Positions 1 through 7,940 of a DNA stretch of 53,253 nt are shown here, one piece after another (positions within the stretch are counted from its first letter, which is position 1; every line of letters begins with the position of its first letter). A program made the translations under genes and the position numbers. Source of the stretch: an uncultured Fibrobacter sp. (lineage in GTDB: Bacteria; Fibrobacterota; Fibrobacteria; Fibrobacterales; Fibrobacteraceae); contig CAMKMX010000017.1 of assembly GCA_946414025.1 (NCBI GenBank), forward strand, positions 1 to 53,253, read 5' to 3'. The notes beneath the pieces are model-generated. The model saw only the letters and a program-made list of their open reading frames with translations. It was not told the origin of the DNA and searched no databases.

Positions 1-845
1 CCAAGTGCTTCTTCGGCGAGACGGTGGCAAACCCCGCCGGCAAGATTCTGGACCTGGAACGTTTCGCGAAGCTTGCCCACAAGCATGGCGTGCCGATGAT
101 TGTGGACAACACGTTCCCGACTCCGATTCTCTGCCGCCCGATTGATTTCGGCGTGGACATCGTGACTCACTCCACCACCAAGTACATGGACGGTCACGCG
201 ATGGCCGTGGGTGGCTGCATCGTGGATAGCGGAAACTTCGACTGGGAAGCCCATCACGACAAGTTCAAGGGCTTAACTGAACCGGACCCGAGCTACCACG
301 GTCTTGCCTACACGAAGGCTTTCGGCAAGGGCGCCTTCATCACGAAGGCTACGGCCCAGCTCATGCGCGACCTCGGCAGCATCCAGGCTCCGCAGAACGC
401 GTTCCTCCTGAACGTTGGCCTTGAAACGCTTCACCTGCGCATGCCGCGCCACTGCGAAAACGCTCTCGCCTGCGCGAAGTTCCTGCAGAACCACCCGAAG
501 GTGGCCTGGGTCGACTACGCGGGCCTCGAGGGCAACAAGTACTACGAACTTGCTAAGAAGCAGTTCAAGGGCGGGCTCCCGTGCGGCGTTCTCACCTTCG
601 GTATTAAGGGAGGCCGTGAAAAGAGCATCCAGTTCATGGACAACCTCAAGATGATCTGCATCGTGACTCACGTGGCCGACGCCCGCAGCTGCGTGCTGCA
701 CCCGGCAAGCCACACGCACCGTCAGCTCAGCGACGAACAGTTGATCGAGGCAGGCGTTGCACCGGACTTGATCCGCTTCAGCGTGGGCATCGAGAACGTC
801 GAAGACATCATCGCGGACCTCACGCAGGCTTTGGACAAGGTGTAA
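1..845 (+). CDS. Cys/Met metabolism PLP-dependent enzyme (O-acetylhomoserine sulfhydrylase-like), 5' truncated
   Basis: The frame is open from position 3 with no upstream start, so this is the C-terminal 280 or so residues of an enzyme normally about 430 long. The motif HSTTKYMDGHAMAVGG carries the lysine that would bind PLP in this fold, preceded by IVDNTFPTP and followed by a C-terminal SVGIENVEDIIADL typical of gamma-replacing/eliminating enzymes. By family it would make homocysteine or methionine precursors from O-acetylhomoserine and sulfide, but methionine gamma-lyase or cystathionine gamma-synthase cannot be excluded without the N-terminus. A complete paralogue lies at 42524-43807. A bidirectional terminator follows the stop codon. 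Confidence 0.85.
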   Translation, partial: KCFFGETVANPAGKILDLERFAKLAHKHGVPMIVDNTFPTPILCRPIDFGVDIVTHSTTKYMDGHAMAVGGCIVDSGNFDWEAHHDKFKGLTEPDPSYHGLAYTKAFGKGAFITKATAQLMRDLGSIQAPQNAFLLNVGLETLHLRMPRHCENALACAKFLQNHPKVAWVDYAGLEGNKYYELAKKQFKGGLPCGVLTFGIKGGREKSIQFMDNLKMICIVTHVADARSCVLHPASHTHRQLSDEQLIEAGVAPDLIRFSVGIENVEDIIADLTQALDKV

Positions 846-848
846 GAT

Positions 849-889
849 ATATTGTCACCCTGGAGCCCCATCGGGGCGATAGGGTCCAC
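849..889 (+). repeat. REP-like dispersed repeat, copy A
   Basis: The unit reads TGTCACCCTGGAGC, then CCATCGGGGCGATAGGGTCCAC. Nearly the same sequence occurs in reverse orientation at 8976-9014, and diverged relatives at 9022-9064 and 42358-42416. It lies between the stop codon and the terminator. Confidence 0.6.
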
Positions 890-924
890 AAAAAAATCCT
901 CGGTCTAGAACTGAGGATTTTTTC
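890..924. terminator. Bidirectional rho-independent terminator
   Basis: The arms AAAAAATCCTC and GAGGATTTTTT form an 11-bp stem around an 11-nt loop, giving a T run on either strand. It sits between the convergent PLP enzyme gene and citrate synthase gene, so it can serve both. Confidence 0.85.
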
Positions 925-952
925 AATTGTCATGCCCGCCTTGAACGGGTTA

Positions 953-2242
953 TTATCGCTTGTTTCTGTCGATCCAAGGTCTGGCCGTTTCGCCCACGTA
1001 TATCTGGCGGGGCCTGTTGATCTTGGAATTCGGGTCGTCGTGCATCTCTTTCCAGTGGGCAATCCAGCCGGGCAGGCGGCCGATGGCAAACATCACCGTG
1101 AGCATGTTGGTGGGGATACCCATGGCACGGTAGAGGATGCCCGAATAGAAGTCCACGTTGGGGTAGAGCTTGCGGGCGATAAAGTAGTCGTCCTTCAGGG
1201 CGGCTTCTTCGAGCTTGAGCGCGATTTCCAGCAACGGGTCGTTGATGTGTTCGTGCTCGAACACCTGGCCCATGAGCTTTTTCAAAACTTTGGCACGGGG
1301 GTCGTAACTCTTGTACACCCGATGGCCGAATCCAGAAAGGCGGAAGGGGTCGTTCTTGTCCTTGGCCTTTTCCATCACCTGTTCGATGGTCATGCCGCTG
1401 TTCTGGATACGGAGAAGCGTTTCCAGAACGGCCTGGTTGGCGCCGCCGTGAAGCGGCCCCCACAGGGCGCAGATACCGGCGCAGATGCTGGCGTAAAGGT
1501 TCGCCTGGGAGCTGCCCACCATACGCACGGTAGAAGTGGAGCAGTTCTGCTCGTGGTCGGCGTGTACAATCAACAAGGTGTTCAGCGCCTTTTCCATGAT
1601 GGGGTCCAGGTGGTAGGGCCTGGCCTTGCTGCTGAACATCATGTTCAAGAAGTTGCTGCAGTAGCTGCGTTCTGCTTCGGGGTAAACGAAGGGTTCGCCA
1701 ATGCTTGCCTTGTAAGAGAAGGCGGCGATGGTGCGGATCTTGGAGATGAGACCCGCGGTAGTCAGCTCAAAAGCGCTGGCGATGTTTTCGTCGTCGTAGA
1801 AACGGGGAGTAAAGAGGCCCACCGCGTTCACGATGGAACTGAGAATGCCCATGGGGTGGGCGCTGGGCGGCATCTCACGGAAAAAGTGCAGCAGGTTTTC
1901 GTGGAGCAGTGCGTTTTCGGTAAGCAACGTGCGGAAATGCCCCAGCTGCTCGGGGTTAGGCAGCTCGCCGTAAATCAGGAGCCATGCGGTTTCGGGGAAG
2001 GTGGCCTTTTCGGCCAAGTCCTCGATGGAGTAGCCGCGGTAACGGAGAATTCCCTTCTCGCCGTCCACGTAGGTAATGGAACTCTTGGTGCTGCCCGTGT
2101 TCAGGTAACCGTAGTCCAGGGTCACCAGGCCGGAACTCTTGCGCAAAGTGCTGATGTCGAGACCGTGTTCGTTTTCGGTGCCTTCAACCACGGGGAGCTC
2201 GTAACTCTTTCCGTTGTAATTCAAGGTCGCTTTATCGGACAT
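953..2242 (-). CDS. gltA: Citrate synthase
   Basis: This 429-residue protein has the usual length of bacterial type II citrate synthase, which condenses oxaloacetate and acetyl-CoA to citrate in the cytoplasm. The three catalytic positions are visible: His in GPLHGGANQA (near 265), His in GFGHRVYKSYDPRAK (near 308) and Asp in NVDFYSG (near 363). The ATG at 2242 is preceded by a clear GGAGGA ribosome site. The N-terminal domain shows the beta-rich start (ATLNYNGKSYELPV) common to hexameric forms. A heptamer repeat array lies directly upstream of the ribosome site. It appears monocistronic and converges on the shared terminator. Confidence 0.96.
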   Translation of the reverse strand: MSDKATLNYNGKSYELPVVEGTENEHGLDISTLRKSSGLVTLDYGYLNTGSTKSSITYVDGEKGILRYRGYSIEDLAEKATFPETAWLLIYGELPNPEQLGHFRTLLTENALLHENLLHFFREMPPSAHPMGILSSIVNAVGLFTPRFYDDENIASAFELTTAGLISKIRTIAAFSYKASIGEPFVYPEAERSYCSNFLNMMFSSKARPYHLDPIMEKALNTLLIVHADHEQNCSTSTVRMVGSSQANLYASICAGICALWGPLHGGANQAVLETLLRIQNSGMTIEQVMEKAKDKNDPFRLSGFGHRVYKSYDPRAKVLKKLMGQVFEHEHINDPLLEIALKLEEAALKDDYFIARKLYPNVDFYSGILYRAMGIPTNMLTVMFAIGRLPGWIAHWKEMHDDPNSKINRPRQIYVGETARPWIDRNKR

Positions 2243-2253
2243 GATTCCTCCAG

Positions 2254-2288
2254 TAGGGGCTAGGATCTAGAGACTAGGATCTAGGGGT
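2254..2288 (+). repeat. Heptamer array TAGGNNN, five units
   Basis: Five consecutive 7-bp units on the plus strand: TAGGGGC, TAGGATC, TAGAGAC, TAGGATC, TAGGGGT. On the minus strand the array supplies the last codons and the TAG stop of the four-helix bundle gene and ends just before the citrate synthase ribosome site. An inverted array lies on the other side of the small gene at 2651-2681. Confidence 0.8.
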
Positions 2289-2645
2289 TTGTTTACGGTT
2301 TAACGAACTTATCAATGAATTTAGCATTTTTCCAATTTCTTCGCAATTGGATTGCAATACAGAATTTTTTTCTACTCTGCCCATTTTTAATTGATTGCAA
2401 ATATGCAACTGTGTTTCTAGTTCAGCCTTAGACCCTCTTGCAATCATTAAGAAACGAATGTATTCAGCTGTTGTACTGCGTTCGTATCCTTCTGCGATAT
2501 TTGACGGAATGGAAATTGCTGCACGACGCATCTGGTCTGATAGCGCATAAGACTCATTTTTTGGAAAACCTTGAATATAGTCGTACAATTGAACGACCAT
2601 ATCCACGGATTTTTTCCAAACAATCAAGTCCTTGTAGCTATTCAT
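2274..2645 (-). CDS. Four-helix bundle protein (23S rRNA intervening-sequence type)
   Basis: The 123-residue protein starts MNSYKDLIVWKKSVDMV and contains the SIPSNIAEGYERST motif, both hallmarks of the S23/TIGR02436 four-helix bundle family. Members were first seen in intervening sequences of 23S rRNA genes and are also scattered singly in genomes; the molecular role is not established. It stands between gltA and an aminotransferase on the same strand, bracketed by inverted heptamer arrays. Its TAG stop and preceding PRS codons lie inside the array, which suggests the C-terminus has been overwritten by repeat growth. Confidence 0.9.
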   Translation of the reverse strand: MNSYKDLIVWKKSVDMVVQLYDYIQGFPKNESYALSDQMRRAAISIPSNIAEGYERSTTAEYIRFLMIARGSKAELETQLHICNQLKMGRVEKNSVLQSNCEEIGKMLNSLISSLNRKQTPRS

Positions 2646-2650
2646 TCACA

Positions 2651-2681
2651 CTAGCCTCTAAATCCTAGCCTCTAATCTCTA
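2651..2681 (-). repeat. Heptamer array (TAGRNNN on minus strand), four units
   Basis: On the minus strand the units read TAGAGAT, TAGAGGC, TAGGATT, TAGAGGC. The array encodes the last residues (LEIRG) and the TAG stop codon of the upstream aminotransferase gene and is inverted relative to 2254-2288. Confidence 0.78.
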
Positions 2682-3960
2682 AAACACAATTATAAATATT
2701 TTCGAACAGCTTGCCCAACTTGTCGGTTGGTACGGCGCTGAATGCCACGCGGATAAGGCCCGAAAGCATGATAGTACCCGTGCTGTAGTCGCTGATGAGC
2801 TTCTGGCGGAGCAGTTCGGCATCTACGCCCTTGGGCTTTACGCACATGAAATAGCCGCTATTGCAAGGCATGGCCTCGAAGGCCTCCTTGTATTCGGGGT
2901 GGTCGGCCAGCACCTGCTTGATGATGTCGTAGCGCTTCTTGAGGATGGCGAACTTCTCGGCCTTCTGCTGCAGGTATTCCGGGCTCTGGAAGGCGGCCAG
3001 CAGAATCTTCTGGCTGATGCTTGGGGCGTTGCTGATGTTTCCGCGGACCACGCCCGCGGCCTTGTCTTCCAGGGCCTTCAGCTGGGCCTCTGTGGCGCCT
3101 TTGAAACCAAAACTCATGAACCCGACGCGGAAACCCCACACGTAGTCTTCCTTGGTGGGGCCGTCCAGCTTCACGGCCAGCAGGTTCTCGCTTGCGTCTA
3201 GCACCTTGCTGAACAGGGATTCCTTGGTCACGCCGTCCTCATAGACCAGTCCAAAGTAGGCGTCGTCCAGCAGGGCCACCACCTTGTTGCCCGTGTTGGC
3301 ACAGTCCGTGAGGATTTTCGCGATTTCTACCGCTTCCTTTTCGGTGGCGGTATAGCCCGTGGGGTTGTTGGGGAAGTTCAACAGAACCACCTTCTTCTGG
3401 CTCTTGCTCTCGGAGAGGGCCTTTTTAAGGGCTTCCGTGTCGAAACCGCCGTCCTTGAAGGTGTTGAAGGTCTTGATCTTTGCGCCGCAGCTGTTCACGA
3501 ACACCAGTTCGTAGTTGTCCCAGTAAAGGTCGGGGATAATCACCTCGTCGCCCGGATCCAAGAAAAGGTAGCCCGCGCAGCTGATGGCGTGGGTCAGGGC
3601 GCAGGTCACAACCGGGTTGCTGAAAGCCTTGCCCGCGAGGCTCGGGTTCTTGCGGACAATCTGTTCTTTCCAGGCCTTGCGCAGGTCGGGGTTTCCGAAA
3701 CTGGGGGCGTACAGGAACGCCTGCTTGGGCAGGTTCAGGCTTTTGAGCACGCAGTCGAGAACCAGGGGGCTACCGTCGTCTTCCAGGGCGGTGCCGATGG
3801 TGGCGTTGATTTCTTTGCCCTTGGCTTCGGCGCCCTGGCCCAGAATGCCCTTGCGGGGGAAGAAGATGGCCTTGCCCCTTTCGGAAAGCATGGAAAGTAC
3901 GCTGCAGCCGTTTGCGGAAAGTTCCGCGTTGGCCTGTTCTGCGAGAGGATTGTAGCTCAT
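2665..3960 (-). CDS. PLP-dependent class I/II aminotransferase (aspartate/aromatic type)
   Basis: This 431-residue fold type I aminotransferase shows NFPNNPTGYT, the PLP-contacting DDAYFGLVYED and the Schiff-base lysine region LDGPTKEDYVWGFRVGF. It probably transfers amino groups between 2-oxoglutarate and aspartate or aromatic substrates; the exact substrate is not readable. I chose the ATG at 3960 because AGGACC lies about eight bases upstream; an in-frame TTG at 3993 would add 11 residues but lacks a ribosome site. The last codons and stop lie within a heptamer array. It is divergent from the ligase-kinase fusion gene. Confidence 0.9.
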   Translation of the reverse strand: MSYNPLAEQANAELSANGCSVLSMLSERGKAIFFPRKGILGQGAEAKGKEINATIGTALEDDGSPLVLDCVLKSLNLPKQAFLYAPSFGNPDLRKAWKEQIVRKNPSLAGKAFSNPVVTCALTHAISCAGYLFLDPGDEVIIPDLYWDNYELVFVNSCGAKIKTFNTFKDGGFDTEALKKALSESKSQKKVVLLNFPNNPTGYTATEKEAVEIAKILTDCANTGNKVVALLDDAYFGLVYEDGVTKESLFSKVLDASENLLAVKLDGPTKEDYVWGFRVGFMSFGFKGATEAQLKALEDKAAGVVRGNISNAPSISQKILLAAFQSPEYLQQKAEKFAILKKRYDIIKQVLADHPEYKEAFEAMPCNSGYFMCVKPKGVDAELLRQKLISDYSTGTIMLSGLIRVAFSAVPTDKLGKLFENIYNCVLEIRG

Positions 3961-4005
3961 GACCTTGGTCCTGTTAAAAAATTCCGAGGCCAAAGATAGT
4001 TTTTT

Positions 4006-4033
4006 TAGGGGGTAGAAGGTAGGGTCCAGAGCC
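4006..4033 (+). repeat. Heptamer array, degenerate, four units
   Basis: Units TAGGGGG, TAGAAGG, TAGGGTC, CAGAGCC, then CAGG, keep a strict 7-bp spacing. It fills the divergent gap between the aminotransferase and the ligase-kinase fusion gene. Confidence 0.6.
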
Positions 4034-4050
4034 CAGGAAATGCAGGAAAA

Positions 4051-6366
4051 GTGTATATTGGCACTGTGGAGTATTCGGATTGTACAATTCTTGAAAAACT
4101 GGAATATCTTTCCCGTTTTTTCCCGGAAAGGGCTGCGGCCTTATACGAGCCGAAGGAGTGCCTTACCTATGGAGACCTCTGGAGTCTTTCGGGCAAGATT
4201 TACGCCTACCTCAAGAAAAGGGGCGTCGGCCCCGAAGATACGGTCATGTACTGCCTGCCCAGGGGGCTTGGACTTTATGCCGCCATCGTGGGGACCATGC
4301 GTGCAGGGGCGGCCTTTGTGCTTACCGAAACGGACAACAGCGTGCAGAGGACAGCCTTTATCCGCCATGACTGCCAGTGCAGGGAGTACGTGGACGAAAA
4401 AGCTTTTCTGGAAATCCTTGCAACGGACCCCATGGATGGATTCGTCCCCGAAAATCCGCATAGCCTCTGTTATATCGCCTACACCTCGGGAACTTCAGGA
4501 ACACCCAAGGGAGTGCTTCACGAATATGGCTCCCTAGAAAATGCGGGGAAATCGGCTCGATGCGAAGGAAAGCCCTTTTTGCAAACCCGGGATGTTTTTC
4601 TCTTGATGAGCCCCCTGAATTTCGTCTCCTTTCCTATTGCCTTTGCCATGGCGGTCACTGCCGGAATAACCGTCGCCATTATGCCGTACGGGTATGGGGA
4701 AACCGAAGAAAAGTTCCTGGAGTATTTGGCGCTGAACCATGTCAACGCCGGCTACGTGACGCCCGCTTTTTTGCGAAAACATCCGTCCTTGAAGCTGCCC
4801 TGGAGGCTGTGCATAATTTCTAGCGAGCCCGCCGACGGCCTGTGCGTGGAGGGAGTCGAATGTTATAATACCTACGCTTCTACAGAAGCGGGCTGCCTCC
4901 TTGCGGTCCATAAGTTGAGCCGTCCGGAGACCCCTGCTCTGGTGGGGTTCCCCGAGTCGGATGCTGAACTGCTCGTGCTGAACGAAGATGGGAAAAGCGC
5001 GGGTCAAGAGGAGGGCGAAATCTGTTTCAGGTCTCCCTATATTCGAGGCTATCTCCATCTGCCAGGCGAAACAAAAAGGCTTGTTCGCGATGGCGTCATC
5101 CATACGGGCGATGCCGGAAAATTGACGCCAGGGGGATTCGTTGTCCGTGGCCGTTTTACGGAGATGTTCAAGGTACAGGGCTTCAGGGTTGAACCCGAAG
5201 AAATCGAAAGACTGGTTTCGGAAATTTGCGGTATCAAAAACCCCGTGGTCCGCGGGTTTGTCTATAAGGATATCTTTTCCGTAGTTGTTTTTTATACGGG
5301 CGAAGCAGACATCGATGTGGTATCGGCTAGAGAAAAACTGATGAAGGTTCTCCCCGAATATATGGTTCCCACCAATTTTGTCAGGTTGCCTCATTTCCCG
5401 ATTCTGGAAACCGGAAAACTGGATCGGCGCCGTCTTTTGCCCAAAGAAGGGGACTGGAGCGAACTGGGCAAGATAGAATCGCCAAAACTTCCCGTCGTCG
5501 GAAAGGGACGGACCTCCACGGTTCTCCAGCTGGGGGAAAACAAGGTGATGAAATTGTTCCATGCGTCCCTTCCCTTCGCGACAATCCAGGGAGAATACGA
5601 AAAGACCCGTCTGGCGCACCGGATGAACATTCCCTCTCCGGAAGCCTACGATGTCGTGCATTCGCGAAAGCGTTACGGGATTATCATGGACTATGTGCCG
5701 GGTGAGAATTTGGAGTCTCTGCTTTTCAGGTGCCCCCGTAGGCGGGACGAACTGCTGAAAAGATATGCCGAAATGGTCAGGAAATTTCACCAGATAAGGG
5801 TACAGAATACGAGTTTGCCCGACCAGAAGGAAATGTCCATCTCCATTGCCAAAAATCTGAGCAAGGATAAGTTCTCCGTTCAGGATATCGAAAAGATTTG
5901 CAATGTATTCAGGTGCATTCCCGATAGCGACGGCTTTGTCCATGGGGACTGCCATGCCGGAAACGCCATCTTCAACGAAAACGGATTGACCTTTATCGAT
6001 TTTACTTTGTGCGGCAAGGGACATCCGGTATTCGACTTGGTCTGCATGTATTCCCATTATGTTTTCTTACCCTCTTTCGAAGACGACCAGAGTTACAGGG
6101 AACGGACCGGCGTTTCAAAGGGCGAGGCGGAAAATATTTTTGAAAGATTCATCGGTTACTATTGCGATACCCACGACGTAAAATTTTTGGAAGAGACCAA
6201 AAGGCAACTGCAAGGGGTTCTGGCGGCAAGGATTTGCCTCTCGTCGGTGCTTTTCCCGGGTGCCTTTAACGATCTTGTGCTGCGGTCGGTCAAGTCCATC
6301 GCTGTCGATTTTTCAGAGAGGTATTGCCGTTCCGGGCGTATCAACTGGACCTGGGAGTTATGCTAG
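4051..6366 (+). CDS. AMP-dependent ligase fused to a TIGR02172/APH-like kinase
   Basis: The 771-residue protein has two enzymes in one chain. Residues 15-460 are an ANL adenylation domain: YTSGTSGTPKG (144-154), YNTYASTEAG (272-281), HTGD (351-354), GRFTEMFKVQGFRVEPEEIE (367-386) and the C-terminal catalytic lysine in ETGKLDRRRL (K456). Residues 482-740 resemble aminoglycoside phosphotransferases and the Fibrobacter family TIGR02172: a nucleotide loop GKGRTSTV (484-491), Brenner-type HGDCHAGN (631-638) and IDF (649-651). No carrier-protein domain is present. The stop overlaps the start of an MFS gene. Start is uncertain: GTG 4051 follows AGGA closely, but a TATATT box at 4054-4059 favours a leaderless GTG at 4066. 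The substrate is unknown. Confidence 0.85.
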   Translation: MYIGTVEYSDCTILEKLEYLSRFFPERAAALYEPKECLTYGDLWSLSGKIYAYLKKRGVGPEDTVMYCLPRGLGLYAAIVGTMRAGAAFVLTETDNSVQRTAFIRHDCQCREYVDEKAFLEILATDPMDGFVPENPHSLCYIAYTSGTSGTPKGVLHEYGSLENAGKSARCEGKPFLQTRDVFLLMSPLNFVSFPIAFAMAVTAGITVAIMPYGYGETEEKFLEYLALNHVNAGYVTPAFLRKHPSLKLPWRLCIISSEPADGLCVEGVECYNTYASTEAGCLLAVHKLSRPETPALVGFPESDAELLVLNEDGKSAGQEEGEICFRSPYIRGYLHLPGETKRLVRDGVIHTGDAGKLTPGGFVVRGRFTEMFKVQGFRVEPEEIERLVSEICGIKNPVVRGFVYKDIFSVVVFYTGEADIDVVSAREKLMKVLPEYMVPTNFVRLPHFPILETGKLDRRRLLPKEGDWSELGKIESPKLPVVGKGRTSTVLQLGENKVMKLFHASLPFATIQGEYEKTRLAHRMNIPSPEAYDVVHSRKRYGIIMDYVPGENLESLLFRCPRRRDELLKRYAEMVRKFHQIRVQNTSLPDQKEMSISIAKNLSKDKFSVQDIEKICNVFRCIPDSDGFVHGDCHAGNAIFNENGLTFIDFTLCGKGHPVFDLVCMYSHYVFLPSFEDDQSYRERTGVSKGEAENIFERFIGYYCDTHDVKFLEETKRQLQGVLAARICLSSVLFPGAFNDLVLRSVKSIAVDFSERYCRSGRINWTWELC
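4054..4059 (+). promoter_or_regulatory. Possible -10 box for a leaderless transcript
   Basis: TATATT lies six bases before GTG 4066, the same distance as TATATT to the ATG of the dehydroquinase gene at 28285. No convincing -35 is visible. If real, the fusion protein starts at 4066. Confidence 0.35.
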
Positions 6367-7586
6367 AAGAATTACGCCATCGGTATTCTTGCAGGTTCTA
6401 CAGGCTCTTTCCGTGGCAAAACGCCATAGAGGCGGAGCATTTGTTTTTCGTCGTCTGCGACGTCGTGTTTCTCCATGCGGTAAAGGGCGTGTCTTTTGCC
6501 CAGTTTTCTTTTTTGATTTCCTTTTCCTTGCTCTTTTCCGTAATCGTCCAGTACCCCTTGCTCAAATGTATTCACGCCGTGGGAACACGCCGGTCGGTTC
6601 AGTTGGGCAGCCTCTTTTTCTTGCTGTCGGTCCTGTGCTTTACCTTTGCCCCGAACTACTGGGTGATTATGGCAGGGGGAATCGCCAAGTGTATCGGCTT
6701 CACCTTCAACTTGCTAGGGTCGGCTCTCCTTAAAGAAAAACTGGTTCAAGACGGCAGGGACAATGAATATGTGGCATTCCAGTCAGATGCCAACAATATG
6801 GCCTGCCTGTTGATGATGCTTTCATCCCTGTCCTGCGGCTTTCTTTTTTCGCACAACCCCTATTTCCCGATGTTCGGGTGCATAATCTTTTGCGCCTTGG
6901 GCGTTCTGCTGTCTTTTATGATAACGTCTTGTTGCGGAACTGTTGAAGAAAAACAAACTGACGAGAAACCCCAAATAATTAAACGGAACAAGGTGTTTTT
7001 AGGCATTCCTCTTCTCGTTTCCTTTGGGCTTTTGACGGCCATGACCGGCATAGGGCTTTCTTATGCCCGTATCAATTTCCAGGAGGCCCTGACTTTAAAG
7101 ATTGACCTTTCCCAAACATTGAAATTGCTTGGAGTCGTGTCTTTTCTGGTCTATCTGTTTCGCTTTCTTTCGAATGTTTTGATGTCGAAATTCTTCAGTC
7201 GGTTGGGCCGGAGGCTGTATCTCGCCCTACAGCTGGTACTTGCGGTTTCGCTGGCATTCCAGATTTTGCCGTGGGTGTGCCGCCCGACCGCACCTACACT
7301 GTTTTTGCTTTCGTTGGGGTACCTGGGCATGTCCTTTGTCCGTGACCCTTACGTGACTGCGGTTCAGAATGAATCACTCCTGGTGGAGGACCCCATAAAG
7401 AGGCAGTCCAATATGGTGACCCTGAATTTCGTAAAGAAGGTAGGCGCCCTGTTCTTGAGCACGGTGTTTACCCTCATGCTCAAGGAAACCTCTATTTCGT
7501 CGGTGATGGTGGCGATGTGCACCCTTGCGGCGGTCTCGCTGTTTCTGGCCGCCAGTCAGTTCGTTATTGGTCGGCGGAATCATTAA
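6360..7586 (+). CDS. MFS transporter, coupled to the ligase-kinase fusion
   Basis: A 408-residue integral membrane protein of major facilitator size with about twelve hydrophobic segments separated by a cytoplasmic loop (EEKQTDEKPQIIKRNK) after the sixth. I place the start at ATG 6360, which overlaps the upstream TAG stop and has GGGAG five bases before it; this is classic translational coupling. An in-frame ATG at 6324 inside the upstream gene is less likely. The coupling implies that the exporter handles the product or substrate of the ligase-kinase fusion. The substrate is not readable. No terminator is obvious downstream. Confidence 0.82.
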   Translation: MLEELRHRYSCRFYRLFPWQNAIEAEHLFFVVCDVVFLHAVKGVSFAQFSFLISFSLLFSVIVQYPLLKCIHAVGTRRSVQLGSLFFLLSVLCFTFAPNYWVIMAGGIAKCIGFTFNLLGSALLKEKLVQDGRDNEYVAFQSDANNMACLLMMLSSLSCGFLFSHNPYFPMFGCIIFCALGVLLSFMITSCCGTVEEKQTDEKPQIIKRNKVFLGIPLLVSFGLLTAMTGIGLSYARINFQEALTLKIDLSQTLKLLGVVSFLVYLFRFLSNVLMSKFFSRLGRRLYLALQLVLAVSLAFQILPWVCRPTAPTLFLLSLGYLGMSFVRDPYVTAVQNESLLVEDPIKRQSNMVTLNFVKKVGALFLSTVFTLMLKETSISSVMVAMCTLAAVSLFLAASQFVIGRRNH

Positions 7587-7648
7587 TCTCAAAACTTGTC
7601 ATTTATTGTTCATAAATTATTTCTATCAATTACATATAAACAATATAT

Positions 7649-7677
7649 TTGACATTATGAATTCGGGAGTGTATATT
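7649..7677 (+). promoter_or_regulatory. Consensus sigma-70 promoter of the 28-residue peptide gene
   Basis: A perfect TTGACA (7649-7654) and TATATT (7672-7677) are separated by exactly 17 bases. The same TTGACA-N17-TATATT arrangement precedes the tRNA-Val gene. Transcription should begin near 7684, about 34 bases before the small gene. Confidence 0.8.
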
Positions 7678-7717
7678 AAGGGAGTGAAATGAGAAACCCT
7701 TAACAAAGGAGTTCATT

Positions 7718-7804
7718 ATGAAAGACAGAAAGTTTGTGCCGTCTGCGCTTACCGCCACGGCCTTTGTGATGTTTACCCTGGCGATGTATATCCTCTTGGG
7801 GTAA
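7718..7804 (+). CDS. 28-residue single-helix membrane peptide
   Basis: ATG 7718 follows a strong AAAGGAG ribosome site and encodes a 28-residue peptide that starts MKDRKFVPSALTATAF and ends MYILLG. A basic N-terminus followed by about 20 hydrophobic residues predicts one membrane helix with the N-terminus inside. The gene has its own consensus promoter and a terminator, with no other coding sequence between them, which argues against a chance ORF. I do not recognise the family. Small single-helix peptides often modulate a larger membrane complex, but nothing here names the partner. Confidence 0.65.
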   Translation: MKDRKFVPSALTATAFVMFTLAMYILLG

Positions 7805-7842
7805 TTCAATTTTTGTAATATCATTTTTCTCTCTCTTTTTTT

Positions 7843-7883
7843 AATATGACGGGTGCCAAAACGCCCGTCATTATTGTATTTTT
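7843..7883 (+). terminator. Rho-independent terminator after the small peptide gene
   Basis: ATGACGGG and CCCGTCAT form an 8-bp stem around a 10-nt loop, followed by TATTGTATTTTTCTTT. It closes the single-gene unit before ilvE. Confidence 0.75.
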
Positions 7884-7940
7884 CTTTGCGGTACCGAATG
7901 ATACCTTTAAAAATGCACAAACTGCAAAAAAGGTTAAATT

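Noticed and set aside
932..2263. 443-codon open frame antisense to citrate synthase
   Set aside because: Shadow of a clear gltA gene; no family resemblance.
4534..6057. 507-codon open frame antisense to the ligase-kinase fusion
   Set aside because: Shadow frame; the plus-strand motifs are decisive.
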